Below, piece by piece: positions 9,336 to 18,434 of a stretch of DNA of 64,000 bases; position 1 is the stretch's first letter, and each line of letters begins with the position of its first letter. The notes beneath the pieces were generated by a model. That model worked only from the letters and a program-made list of their open reading frames with translations, had not been told where the DNA came from and did no database searches. A program made the position numbers and the translations under genes. The DNA is from Clostridiaceae bacterium (GTDB lineage Bacteria; Bacillota; Clostridia; DSM-8532): NCBI GenBank assembly GCA_012521705.1, contig JAAYLX010000001.1, positions 34,156 through 98,155 on the forward strand. The letters are read 5' to 3'.

Positions 9336-10724
9336 CTACCTGTGACGTACAACCTCAAAACGTTCCAGAGAATATTCTTCATTTTTGCCAATTCCGGCCT
9401 TGGCGAGCGCTATGTCTACCTGTTGCTGAGGAGTATCAACCCCGTCAAGGTCGGGTAGAAGAAGTCCCCTTCGGTATCCGTTGCTGACTATAACTCCGTA
9501 GCGTTTTACATCCAGTTCATCTATACTTTTTATGGGTTCGGGTTCTCCCAATACATCCACGCTGTAGATAAGATCTTTCAGTTCGTAATCTTTAACAGGA
9601 TTGAACCTGGGATCACGAGTTCCCGAGCTTATGGCATTTTGGATAATCTCCTCTGCAATGCTGTCGGTAACAGGGCTTATTGTTCCTATACAACCACGAA
9701 GCTGCCCGTGCTTGGTTATTGAAACAAAAACACCTGCCTTGCGGTTAAGCATTTCCTCAGGCAAATAATCAGGAACCGGGATTACCTTGCCTTTTTTCAC
9801 GAAGTTTTCAAGAGCGGTTCTGGCTAAAGTGACATAGGGGTCTTCGGCTTTTCTGGTGGCTTCGATTTCATGCTTATGGCTTTCTTCGTAAAAAGAGATC
9901 AGATCCCTGGAAAGATCGCGCCCGTCCAGAGTAAGTTCGGCAATCATATAGCCAACCCCGAAGGGGCCCTCATATGACAATACTTTTGATTTTACCCTGT
10001 AGCCATTCAACGCTCCGGCAAGCATGGCAAAGGACCTCAGTCCACATTCTCCTGCCTGCTCGCAAAGTCTTTCGTCAATATCCAACAGCTTTTTGAAATC
10101 AGCGGCTTTTATGTTTTCAACCAAAAACTCATCAAAAGCAGGTCCTTCCTCGGCAAAACCGTAGGGACCATCTTCTTTTAACCTATGGGATAAATCTCCG
10201 CTGCCTATGAAAACAACTTTTTTATCCGAGGAGGTAACAGCTTTTTGGATGCAGCTGCCAAACACATAGAGCTGTTTCAATGGAAGTCCGGCAATAGAAA
10301 TACGGATAAGGGAAAAATCAGTAAAATATTTTGAAATGTAATAAAGAGGAACCAGGGAGCCATGATCCAGTTCTTTTTCCCTTGCCCCCAATGTTCCCGC
10401 TTCTATTCCACAAGTAAGGGCATTTTCCTTTATTGATTCTATAAGCTCCAAATCATTTTCAAATTCAAAGGAGAGTTCGGGTGCGCCAAAGTTTTTGAAA
10501 CTTCCGGAAAGTTTTTTACCCGGCAGGATATGAATATAATCAGCATAAGCCGTACCATGAGGTGTGGTGATTATTATTGTCTGAGGAGACAGTTCTTTTA
10601 TCTGGCGGGCAATTTCTTCGTAAGCATTTATTGTCGCAGAAGCGTTATTTTGCTCGCCCTTTCCTATCTCAGGGATAATAATCGGAGGGTGAGGCACAAT
10701 GTAGGCTTTTAATATTTCTCCCAT
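9336..10724 (-). CDS. AmmeMemoRadiSam fusion protein: Memo-like (AmrB) domain + AMMECR1 (AmrA) domain
   Basis: N-terminal IVPHPPIIIPEIGKGE..TTPHG..GSGDLSHRL Memo/extradiol-dioxygenase-like fold; C-terminal GVFVSITKHGQLRGCIGTI AMMECR1 motif. Confidence 0.88.
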   Translation of the reverse strand: MGEILKAYIVPHPPIIIPEIGKGEQNNASATINAYEEIARQIKELSPQTIIITTPHGTAYADYIHILPGKKLSGSFKNFGAPELSFEFENDLELIESIKENALTCGIEAGTLGAREKELDHGSLVPLYYISKYFTDFSLIRISIAGLPLKQLYVFGSCIQKAVTSSDKKVVFIGSGDLSHRLKEDGPYGFAEEGPAFDEFLVENIKAADFKKLLDIDERLCEQAGECGLRSFAMLAGALNGYRVKSKVLSYEGPFGVGYMIAELTLDGRDLSRDLISFYEESHKHEIEATRKAEDPYVTLARTALENFVKKGKVIPVPDYLPEEMLNRKAGVFVSITKHGQLRGCIGTISPVTDSIAEEIIQNAISSGTRDPRFNPVKDYELKDLIYSVDVLGEPEPIKSIDELDVKRYGVIVSNGYRRGLLLPDLDGVDTPQQQVDIALAKAGIGKNEEYSLERFEVVRHR

Positions 10725-11122
10725 TAGTAACATCTCCCAAAAAGTATTCTCTTTTACCCTTAGTATAAATCCAATATTATCCAATTTGCAACTTTATTTA
10801 TGTAAGGCAAAAAATCACGGGCTCAGAAGCAATTTATTCCGGGATTTTGGATTTTCTGTTACGCAAATGGCTGAATTAGTATACTCTGTGCTGCAGATTT
10901 TATTCATCAGGTAAAAAGAACGTTTTTTGCATAGCCGGATAAGCAGTTTCATATATTCGAATGGCAGAGAACTGAATAAAACAAGGACATTGCCTTTAAG
11001 AGGTTCGACGGTATCTTTTGTTTTCTCTAACTGGTGAACGAACAGATTGTGAGAGGCGTTAAGAATTGGTTAAGAACAGTTCCAAATATTAAAGGATTGA
11101 AGGATTAAGGTGGGAAGAAGCT

Positions 11123-11584
11123 ATGAAAAAAGGAGTACTCCTTTTATCAATAATCATTACTGTAATTTTTCTGACCGGCTGCGGACAAAAATCCGATTAT
11201 TACGGTACATACATATTTGAGAGCGTGGATTATCAATCGCCGGTCCTGTCTACCACCGCAGATTATATTGAAGAAATAATGCGGGGGACAAAATATACTG
11301 TCACGGAAAAAGAATTCAAAATAGAATCGCCTGAGTTAACAGAGGAATTTAAATCACCAAAATATATTAAAGGCGAACTTCCTGCAAATCCGGGGCCTCT
11401 TGCCGATGTTTATTCTTTTCTGGGAGACGAGGTTAAATGGCAGATTGATATTTTAACTGAAGAAGGGGAAAAAACCCGCTACAGACTTTACGCATCAAAG
11501 GACAGTTTGTGGGTTTCATTTTATAATAATACTCCTGATGGTACAGAGATTATCATGTATATCTATAAAATCTCAAAAACATAA
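11123..11584 (+). CDS. Hypothetical lipoprotein
   Basis: Lipobox LTGCG. Confidence 0.65.
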   Translation: MKKGVLLLSIIITVIFLTGCGQKSDYYGTYIFESVDYQSPVLSTTADYIEEIMRGTKYTVTEKEFKIESPELTEEFKSPKYIKGELPANPGPLADVYSFLGDEVKWQIDILTEEGEKTRYRLYASKDSLWVSFYNNTPDGTEIIMYIYKISKT

Positions 11585-11691
11585 ATTCTGTTGAGAAATA
11601 CTTTCGGATGTCTAACTTCTGGTAAAGGTGTGAATAATTTCTTCAGGGAAAAGCTGCTTTAAAAATAAATACCGGGGTTGGACAGTATATC

Positions 11692-12306
11692 ATGAACCAA
11701 AGCAAAATTCAGAAAGTTCTGTCGAAACATTCTGTTCTGGAATCAGAAAGGCTTATTCTAAGACCGTTTTCAATCAGCGATGCACAGGATGTATTTGAAT
11801 ATTCAAGTGATGAACAAGTAACAAGGTTTCTTTCATGGGAACCCCTTAAGCATCCCATACAGGCTGAAAAGCTGGTAAAAGAATTTCTTGCTAACAGGGC
11901 AGGCTCCTATGCAATTGAACTGAAATCGGTGAAGAAATGTATCGGAGGCATAGAGTTATCAGTATATCCTCATCACAAGAAAGCAAGCGTTGGATATATT
12001 CTTAACCGCAAGTACTGGAACAATGGATACATGACCGAAGCCCTGAGTTTAATTCTGGATTTTTGTTTCAGAAAGCTTAAGTTAAGGAGCATAGAAGCGA
12101 ACCATTACGAAGGGAACAATGCTTCCGGCCGTGTCATGAAGAAATGCGGGATGAAATTCCAGGGTATGGAAACGAAAGTAAATTTGAATGGGGAACATTT
12201 CGATGTTCTCATTTATGCTGTCTCAAGAGAGGAATGGAAGTCTCAGTTCATAAACTCTTTTTACAATATTTTGCTTTTAGGATGGAGAAAACTAAATACT
12301 TCATGA
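11692..12306 (+). CDS. GNAT N-acetyltransferase, RimJ/RimL type
   Basis: SERLILRPFSISDAQDVFEY..GYILNRKYWNNGYMTEAL. Confidence 0.85.
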   Translation: MNQSKIQKVLSKHSVLESERLILRPFSISDAQDVFEYSSDEQVTRFLSWEPLKHPIQAEKLVKEFLANRAGSYAIELKSVKKCIGGIELSVYPHHKKASVGYILNRKYWNNGYMTEALSLILDFCFRKLKLRSIEANHYEGNNASGRVMKKCGMKFQGMETKVNLNGEHFDVLIYAVSREEWKSQFINSFYNILLLGWRKLNTS

Positions 12307-12358
12307 TAATATGATAGTATTGAATGTGTAATTGCGCAGTAAAATCAGGAGGATTATA

Positions 12359-12895
12359 ATGAAAAGCTTATTTATCGGCCTAATATTTATCTTTATTGAT
12401 TTTAATCTGACACTAAATGAAACCATGGTAATTAATTTGATTCCGGACTTTGTGGGCTTTATTCTGATGTATCAGGGGCTCACACAATTAACAAATGAGA
12501 GTGAAAGATTTTTCAAAATGAAACCGTATGCTATTGGTATGGCAATTTATTCGGGATTTTTGTTTATCCTGGATTTTTTAGGTTTTCCAAGTTATGTTAG
12601 TATGGTTTTGGGGATTGTTTCTATGGCAGTGACCCTGTATATTTTATATAACATTGTAATGGGAATCCGGGATATCGAAATAATCAGAAATTTCTTCTTA
12701 AATTCGGCTCAATTAATGTCATACTGGCAGTTGTCAGCTATTTTTTCGGGGATAACATATTTTCTTATGCTGTTTTTACCGGCCTTGTCCATTTTTTCAG
12801 CATTGATCGAGCTTGTAGTTATGATATTATTTCTTGTTGCATTTAATAAAAGCAAGAATTTATACATAAGTCAGACCGGAAACTTTGCTGATTAA
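12359..12895 (+). CDS. Hypothetical membrane protein
   Basis: Multiple TM segments; RBS caggagg before ATG 12359. Confidence 0.6.
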   Translation: MKSLFIGLIFIFIDFNLTLNETMVINLIPDFVGFILMYQGLTQLTNESERFFKMKPYAIGMAIYSGFLFILDFLGFPSYVSMVLGIVSMAVTLYILYNIVMGIRDIEIIRNFFLNSAQLMSYWQLSAIFSGITYFLMLFLPALSIFSALIELVVMILFLVAFNKSKNLYISQTGNFAD

Positions 12896-12964
12896 TGAAC
12901 CATAATAGAGAATTATATAATATGATTTATAAACATTGACACGGCTACTGGAATACTATATTAT

Positions 12965-12999
12965 ATAATTGTAATCATTACAGATTACAATTATTATAA
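12965..12999. promoter_or_regulatory. Fur/PerR-type operator upstream of the regulator gene
   Basis: Perfect 12-bp inverted repeat ataattgtaatc-attaca-gattacaattat; overlapping ttacaattattataa is one mismatch from PerR box TTATAATNATTATAA. Confidence 0.8.
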
Positions 13000-13008
13000 A
13001 TTTATTGG

Positions 13009-13434
13009 GTGAAAAAAATGAAACATCATATTGAAAATTTGACAGAAAAATTGTTGAGCAGGAATATTAAACCATCATACCAGAGAATAAAGATACTTGA
13101 GTACCTTACTGACAATTGTACTCATCCAACTGTCGACAAGATTTTTTGTGACCTCCATAAAGAAATACCGACTTTGTCCAAGACGACCATATACAATACA
13201 TTGAATCTTTTTCTTGAAGCAAATCTTGTCAGGGTTATTACGATTGAAGACAACGAAACCAGATACGATATTGATACCACAAACCATGGACATTTCAAAT
13301 GCCAGAATTGCGGTGAGATCTACGACTTCGAGGCTGACATAGAAAATATTAAAGTGGACGGACTGAACAATTTTATCATCAACGACAAGAGTTTATATTT
13401 CAAAGGCATTTGCGGAAAGTGCCAATCGGCATAG
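13009..13434 (+). CDS. perR: Fur family transcriptional regulator, PerR-like
   Basis: RIKILEYLTDNCTHPTVDKIF..LSKTTIYNTL; HGHFKCQNCGEIYDF; terminal CGKCQSA. Confidence 0.85.
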   Translation: MKKMKHHIENLTEKLLSRNIKPSYQRIKILEYLTDNCTHPTVDKIFCDLHKEIPTLSKTTIYNTLNLFLEANLVRVITIEDNETRYDIDTTNHGHFKCQNCGEIYDFEADIENIKVDGLNNFIINDKSLYFKGICGKCQSA

Positions 13435-13470
13435 CAGAAGATTATTTATTAGATCAGGGATATTGTGACC

Positions 13471-13500
13471 GCCCGAAAATATTTTCGGGTGTTTTATTTT
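13471..13500 (+). terminator. Intrinsic terminator
   Basis: cccgaaaatattttcggg palindrome followed by tgttttatttttt. Confidence 0.75.
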
Positions 13501-13513
13501 TTGCTCTTTACTT

Positions 13514-13531
13514 TATCACGATAGCGTGATA
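13514..13531. promoter_or_regulatory. Candidate operator
   Basis: 7-bp inverted repeat tatcacg-atag-cgtgata about 45 bp upstream of the transporter operon start codon. Confidence 0.4.
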
Positions 13532-13576
13532 CAATACCGTTGTGACCTAAAAAGAAGAGTATGTGGAGGAATTAAA

Positions 13577-14368
13577 ATGTTAAAGAGAATTATTGGCCTT
13601 TGTCTTGTGATGATGATGCTTTTTACTGTAGTTGCATGTTCAAATAAAACACAGGATGCCAGCAAAGACGCAAAAGCCACACTCACAGTTGGATTTGACA
13701 AGAACTTTCCGCCTATGGGTTTTGTAGGCGATAACGGAGAATTCACAGGATTTGACCTGGACCTTGCTGCTGAAGTTGCCAAACGTCTTGATATGGAACT
13801 TGTATTGCAGCCAATTGCCTGGGATTCCAAGGATATGGAACTTTCGTCAAAGAATGTTGACTGTATCTGGAACGGCTTCACAATAAACGGCCGTGAAGAA
13901 AGCTATACCTGGACAGAACCTTACATGGAAAACTATCAGGTGTTCGTTGTAAGAGCTAATTCGGACATTAAGACACTGAAAGACCTTGCAGGCAAGACTG
14001 TAATAGTCCAGGCTGACTCCAGTGCCGAAGCAGCACTTAAAGATGCTCCGGAACTTATGAACAGCTTTAAGGAATTATTAAAGACCGGCGATTACAATAC
14101 AGCCCTGATGGACCTTGAAACAGGCGCCGTGGATGCAGTTGCCATGGACGAGATTGTCGCAAGGTTCCACATAGAGGATGAAGGCAAAGACTTTGCTGTC
14201 CTTGAAGAAAAACTTGCTGCTGAAGAATACGGAGTAGGCTTCCTGCTTGGAAATACCGAGCTCAGGGACAAAGTGCAGGGTGCTTTGGAGGAAATGGCCA
14301 AAGACGGAACCATGGCCAAAATATCAGAGAAGTGGTTCGGCAAGGATATTACCACCATCGGAAAATAA
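13577..14368 (+). CDS. Polar amino acid ABC transporter substrate-binding lipoprotein (family 3)
   Basis: Lipobox VVACS; TVGFDKNFPPMGFVGDNGEFTGFDLDLAAEVAKRL. Confidence 0.9.
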   Translation: MLKRIIGLCLVMMMLFTVVACSNKTQDASKDAKATLTVGFDKNFPPMGFVGDNGEFTGFDLDLAAEVAKRLDMELVLQPIAWDSKDMELSSKNVDCIWNGFTINGREESYTWTEPYMENYQVFVVRANSDIKTLKDLAGKTVIVQADSSAEAALKDAPELMNSFKELLKTGDYNTALMDLETGAVDAVAMDEIVARFHIEDEGKDFAVLEEKLAAEEYGVGFLLGNTELRDKVQGALEEMAKDGTMAKISEKWFGKDITTIGK

Positions 14369-14403
14369 GTGCCAACTCCAACAACTTTGTGCAAATAGAT
14401 TGG

Positions 14404-14439
14404 GGCTATCATTACCCGCTGATAGCCTTCTTTTTTTTC
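14404..14439 (+). terminator. Attenuator/terminator between binding protein and permease genes
   Basis: ggctatca...tgatagcc then ttctttttttt. Confidence 0.65.
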
Positions 14440-14537
14440 GTAATGACTTGACTTATGAAGAAGTCTATAATACATTCTTTTTGACATACAGATTTTAAGC
14501 CATATAAATTCAGAACAAATAATTGGGGGATAAATTT

Positions 14538-15194
14538 GTGGAACTGTCGGTAATGCTGTCAATACTGTTAAAAGGCATGTGGATATCGGTAAATATTTTT
14601 ACCCTCACATTGCTTTTTTCACTTCCATTGGGTCTTATAGTAGCATTCGGACGGATGTCCGGTAATTTTGTATTAAGAAATATTGTAAAAATTTATATTT
14701 CCATTATGCGTGGGACGCCGCTTGTTCTTCAGTTGATGGTTGTATATTTTGGCCCGTACTTTATCTTTGGAATGGAGCTGTCAAGCAATTATCGCTATAC
14801 CGCGGTTATTATAGGTTTTGTAATCAATTATGCGGCTTATTTTGCTGAAATATACAGGGGAGGTATTGAATCCATTCCCGTAGGCCAGTATGAAGCGGCC
14901 AAAATACTTGGATACAGTAAAACTCAGACTTTTATGAAAATAATTCTTCCTCAGGTAATTAAGAGAATCCTTCCAGCAGTGACTAATGAGATTATTACCT
15001 TAATCAAAGATACTTCATTGGCTTATGTTATTTCCATACCTGAGATGTTTTCAGAGGCCAAAGCAATCGCCTCTTCCCAGAAGTCTGTCATGCCCTATGT
15101 GGCAGCCGGGGTCTTCTACTATATCTTTAACTATATCGTAGCCACTACCATGGAATGGATTGAGAAGAAATTCAGTTACTATAAAATCAGTTGA
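14538..15194 (+). CDS. Polar amino acid ABC transporter permease
   Basis: SIMRGTPLVLQLMVVYFG; EAAKILGYSKTQTFMKIILPQ EAA loop; GTG start after ggggga. Confidence 0.9.
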   Translation: MELSVMLSILLKGMWISVNIFTLTLLFSLPLGLIVAFGRMSGNFVLRNIVKIYISIMRGTPLVLQLMVVYFGPYFIFGMELSSNYRYTAVIIGFVINYAAYFAEIYRGGIESIPVGQYEAAKILGYSKTQTFMKIILPQVIKRILPAVTNEIITLIKDTSLAYVISIPEMFSEAKAIASSQKSVMPYVAAGVFYYIFNYIVATTMEWIEKKFSYYKIS

Positions 15195-15205
15195 CAGGTG
15201 AAAAT

Positions 15206-15970
15206 ATGAATATTTTAGAGATAAAGAATCTTAGAAAAAGTTTTGATACAGATACTGAGGTCATCAGGAATATATCTTTGGAAGTACAGGAAGGCAAGGT
15301 AGTCGGAATAATTGGTCCTTCAGGCTCAGGAAAGTCTACATTGCTTAGATGCGCAACCATGCTTGAGACCATAGATTCCGGTGAAATTATATACATGGGC
15401 GAGCATGCGGTTAAGACCGACCCTGACGGAAAGGTCATTTACGCCCCTGCAAGCCAGTTGAAGAAGATTCAGGGCATTTTTGGCCTGGTGTTTCAGAATT
15501 TTAACCTTTTTCCTCATTATTCTGTGATTAAAAACATAACAGACCCGCTTATTACCGTTCAGAAAAAGTCAAAGGATGAGGCCTTTGAGATCGCGCGCAA
15601 ATTGCTGGACAAGATGGGGTTGTCCGATAAGGAAGCCGCATATCCCTGCCAGCTTTCGGGAGGGCAGCAGCAGCGTGTATCAATAGCAAGAGCGTTGGCT
15701 CTCAATCCTAAAATATTGTTTTTCGACGAACCCACATCCGCTCTTGACCCTGAATTGACAGGTGAGATTCTGAATGTCATAAGGAATCTGGCTGCAGAAC
15801 ACATGACAATGGTAATTGTTACCCATGAGATGAGTTTTGCACGGGATGTGGCAGACCATATAATTTTTATGGACGATGGGGTAATAGTTGAACAGGGATC
15901 CCCCGAAGAAGTAATAAACAACCCTAAGAATGAAAGGACAATAGCATTCCTGAGCAGGTTTGAAAGATAA
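15206..15970 (+). CDS. Polar amino acid ABC transporter ATP-binding protein
   Basis: Walker A GPSGSGKST, signature LSGGQQQRVSIARAL, Walker B ILFFDEPTSALDPE. Confidence 0.93.
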   Translation: MNILEIKNLRKSFDTDTEVIRNISLEVQEGKVVGIIGPSGSGKSTLLRCATMLETIDSGEIIYMGEHAVKTDPDGKVIYAPASQLKKIQGIFGLVFQNFNLFPHYSVIKNITDPLITVQKKSKDEAFEIARKLLDKMGLSDKEAAYPCQLSGGQQQRVSIARALALNPKILFFDEPTSALDPELTGEILNVIRNLAAEHMTMVIVTHEMSFARDVADHIIFMDDGVIVEQGSPEEVINNPKNERTIAFLSRFER

Positions 15971-15995
15971 TATGATTTAAAGGAGGGGTAATAGG

Positions 15996-17447
15996 ATGGC
16001 AAAAGCAGATATAGGACTTATAGGACTTGCGGTTATGGGAGAAAACCTTGTCATGAACATGGAGAGCAAGGGATTTACTGTTGCAGTATTTAACCGCAGC
16101 ACTGAGAAAGTTACAAGATTTATTGAGGGCAGAGCCAAAGACAAGAATATTATCGGAACCTACTCCATAGAAGAGCTCATAAATAACCTTAAAAAGCCAA
16201 GAAAAGTAATGCTTATGGTCAAAGCCGGACAGCCGGTTGATGATTTTATAGATCTTCTGATACCCCATCTTGAGAAAGGCGACATAATTATTGACGGAGG
16301 AAACTCCCATTTCAGGGACACTATTCGCAGAACCAGGTATGTTGAAGAAAAAGGCTTGTTATTTATAGGCGCTGGAGTTTCCGGCGGTGAAGAAGGTGCT
16401 TTAAAAGGTCCAAGCCTGATGCCCGGTGGTTCCATAGAAGCATGGCAACATATTAAGCCGATTTTTCAGACCATCTGCGCAAAGGTTGAGGATGGAACGC
16501 CCTGCTGTGACTGGGTTGGCTCAGACGGCGCCGGTCATTTTGTAAAAATGGTGCATAACGGCATCGAGTATGGGGATATGCAGCTTATATGCGAAGTTTA
16601 CCATGTAATGAAAGAGCTTCTTGGCATGTCCAATCATGAGATGCATGAAGTTTTCAGGGAATGGAATGAAGGTGAGCTTAACAGCTACCTTATTGAAATA
16701 ACAAGGGATATATTAATTTACAAAGATGATGACGGGGAGTATGTTCTTGACAAAATCCTTGATTCCGCCGGACAAAAAGGTACCGGAAAGTGGACGAGTG
16801 TTGCGTCTTTGGATGAAGGAGTACCGCTTACACTTATAGGGGAAGCTGTTTATGCCAGATATTTATCAGCCATGAAGGACGAAAGGGTGGCTGCGTCAAG
16901 AATTCTGTCAGGGCCGGAACCGAAATTTGAAGGTGACAAGAAAGCCTTTATCCGGGATCTGAAAGATGCCCTCTATGCCGCAAAATTAGTATCCTATGCC
17001 CAGGGGTATGCTTTATTGAAAGCTGCGGCTAAAACCTACGGATGGGATTTGAATTATGGTGATATAGCATTGATGTGGCGTGGAGGATGTATTATAAGAT
17101 CAATATTCCTTGGCAAAATAAAAGAAGCCTTTGATAAAAATCCTGATTTGGACAATCTTTTACTTGATCCTTTCTTTAAAGAAAAGATAGAGAATGCACA
17201 GGCCGGATGGAGAAGAGTTGTTTCACAGGCAATGCTAAATGGAATTCCTGTGCCGGCGCTTTCTTCAGCGCTATGCTACTTTGACGGTTACAGAAGTGAA
17301 AGGCTCCCTGCAAATTTATTGCAGGCACAGCGCGACTTTTTTGGAGCCCATACTTATGAGAGAGCTGACAAAAAGCGGGGAGAATTCTTCCATACCAACT
17401 GGACAGGTAAAGGCGGGGATACCTCGGCATCCACATATAATGTATAA
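15996..17447 (+). CDS. gnd: 6-phosphogluconate dehydrogenase, decarboxylating
   Basis: IGLIGLAVMGENLVMNMESKGF; GAGHFVKMVHNGIEYGDMQLI. Confidence 0.96.
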   Translation: MAKADIGLIGLAVMGENLVMNMESKGFTVAVFNRSTEKVTRFIEGRAKDKNIIGTYSIEELINNLKKPRKVMLMVKAGQPVDDFIDLLIPHLEKGDIIIDGGNSHFRDTIRRTRYVEEKGLLFIGAGVSGGEEGALKGPSLMPGGSIEAWQHIKPIFQTICAKVEDGTPCCDWVGSDGAGHFVKMVHNGIEYGDMQLICEVYHVMKELLGMSNHEMHEVFREWNEGELNSYLIEITRDILIYKDDDGEYVLDKILDSAGQKGTGKWTSVASLDEGVPLTLIGEAVYARYLSAMKDERVAASRILSGPEPKFEGDKKAFIRDLKDALYAAKLVSYAQGYALLKAAAKTYGWDLNYGDIALMWRGGCIIRSIFLGKIKEAFDKNPDLDNLLLDPFFKEKIENAQAGWRRVVSQAMLNGIPVPALSSALCYFDGYRSERLPANLLQAQRDFFGAHTYERADKKRGEFFHTNWTGKGGDTSASTYNV

Positions 17448-17525
17448 CCTGTAACTGTTTTATTTATTCAGCTATTTTTACATGTTAATTAGCTTTATGA
17501 TTGATTAATAATTTGTTGATAAATC

Positions 17526-17562
17526 AGAAGAAGACTCGCGGATTTTTATCTGTGAGTCTTTT
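17526..17562 (+). terminator. Intrinsic terminator
   Basis: agactcgcgga...ctgtgagtct tttg. Confidence 0.6.
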
Positions 17563-17751
17563 GAATTGTACTGATTTTGATAGTGTATAAATACTCTTTG
17601 AAGATATTAATATCATTAATTTTTAATCTTTTTAAGATTTTTCTAAGGCCGGACATCCCCGGATATGATAAAATTAAATATGGATAAAAACTATTATTTC
17701 TTTTTTACGATATATAAGATGAAGGATAATATGTTGAAGGGAAATCCATAG

Positions 17752-18429
17752 ATGGAAATAGATTATTCAAAGGCCTCATATATATTTGATGGGATTAAAG
17801 ACGAATTTTTTCCTGCGTCAATGGTTGAGACTATTCGTTCTTTTGTGGCCATAGAAAATATCTATAGAGCCGCTATCAGAGAAATTGTAACAAAGCTTGA
17901 GAATTTTAATGATGAATTCAAATATACTAAGGACCGTAATCCCATTCATCAGATAAAAAGCAGGGTCAAAACTCCTAAAAGTATTATTGAAAAACTTATC
18001 AGAAAAGGTTTTGAGGTAAGTGTGGAATCAGCCAGAAAAAACCTCAACGATATAGCCGGTATCCGTGTGATCTGTTCCTATATTGATGATATTTATACTA
18101 TTGCTGATTTGCTGTCCAGACTTGATAATATTGAGATCATAAAAACATGCGATTATATTAAAAACCCCAAACCAAACGGATACAGAAGCCTTCATCTCAT
18201 TGTCAGAGTTCCCGTCATTTTGACCAAAGTGGTCGAGTATGTCACTGCGGAGATACAGATTCGCACTATTGCCATGGATTTTTGGGCAACCCTCGAACAC
18301 CAGCTTGCATATAAAATCGGAAGGGACCATTCCAACGAGATTTCTGCCGAATTAAAGGCCTGCGCCGACGTCATAGCACAGACGGATTACAGGATGCAGA
18401 AGCTGTTTAATGAGATTCAGAAAAAATAA
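17752..18429 (+). CDS. Small alarmone ((p)ppGpp) synthetase, RelQ/YjbM-like
   Basis: RVKTPKSIIEKLIRKG; DIAGIRVICSYIDDIY; KPNGYRSLHLIV; EIQIRTIAMDFWATLEHQLAYK. Confidence 0.9.
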   Translation: MEIDYSKASYIFDGIKDEFFPASMVETIRSFVAIENIYRAAIREIVTKLENFNDEFKYTKDRNPIHQIKSRVKTPKSIIEKLIRKGFEVSVESARKNLNDIAGIRVICSYIDDIYTIADLLSRLDNIEIIKTCDYIKNPKPNGYRSLHLIVRVPVILTKVVEYVTAEIQIRTIAMDFWATLEHQLAYKIGRDHSNEISAELKACADVIAQTDYRMQKLFNEIQKK

Positions 18430-18434
18430 CTGAA

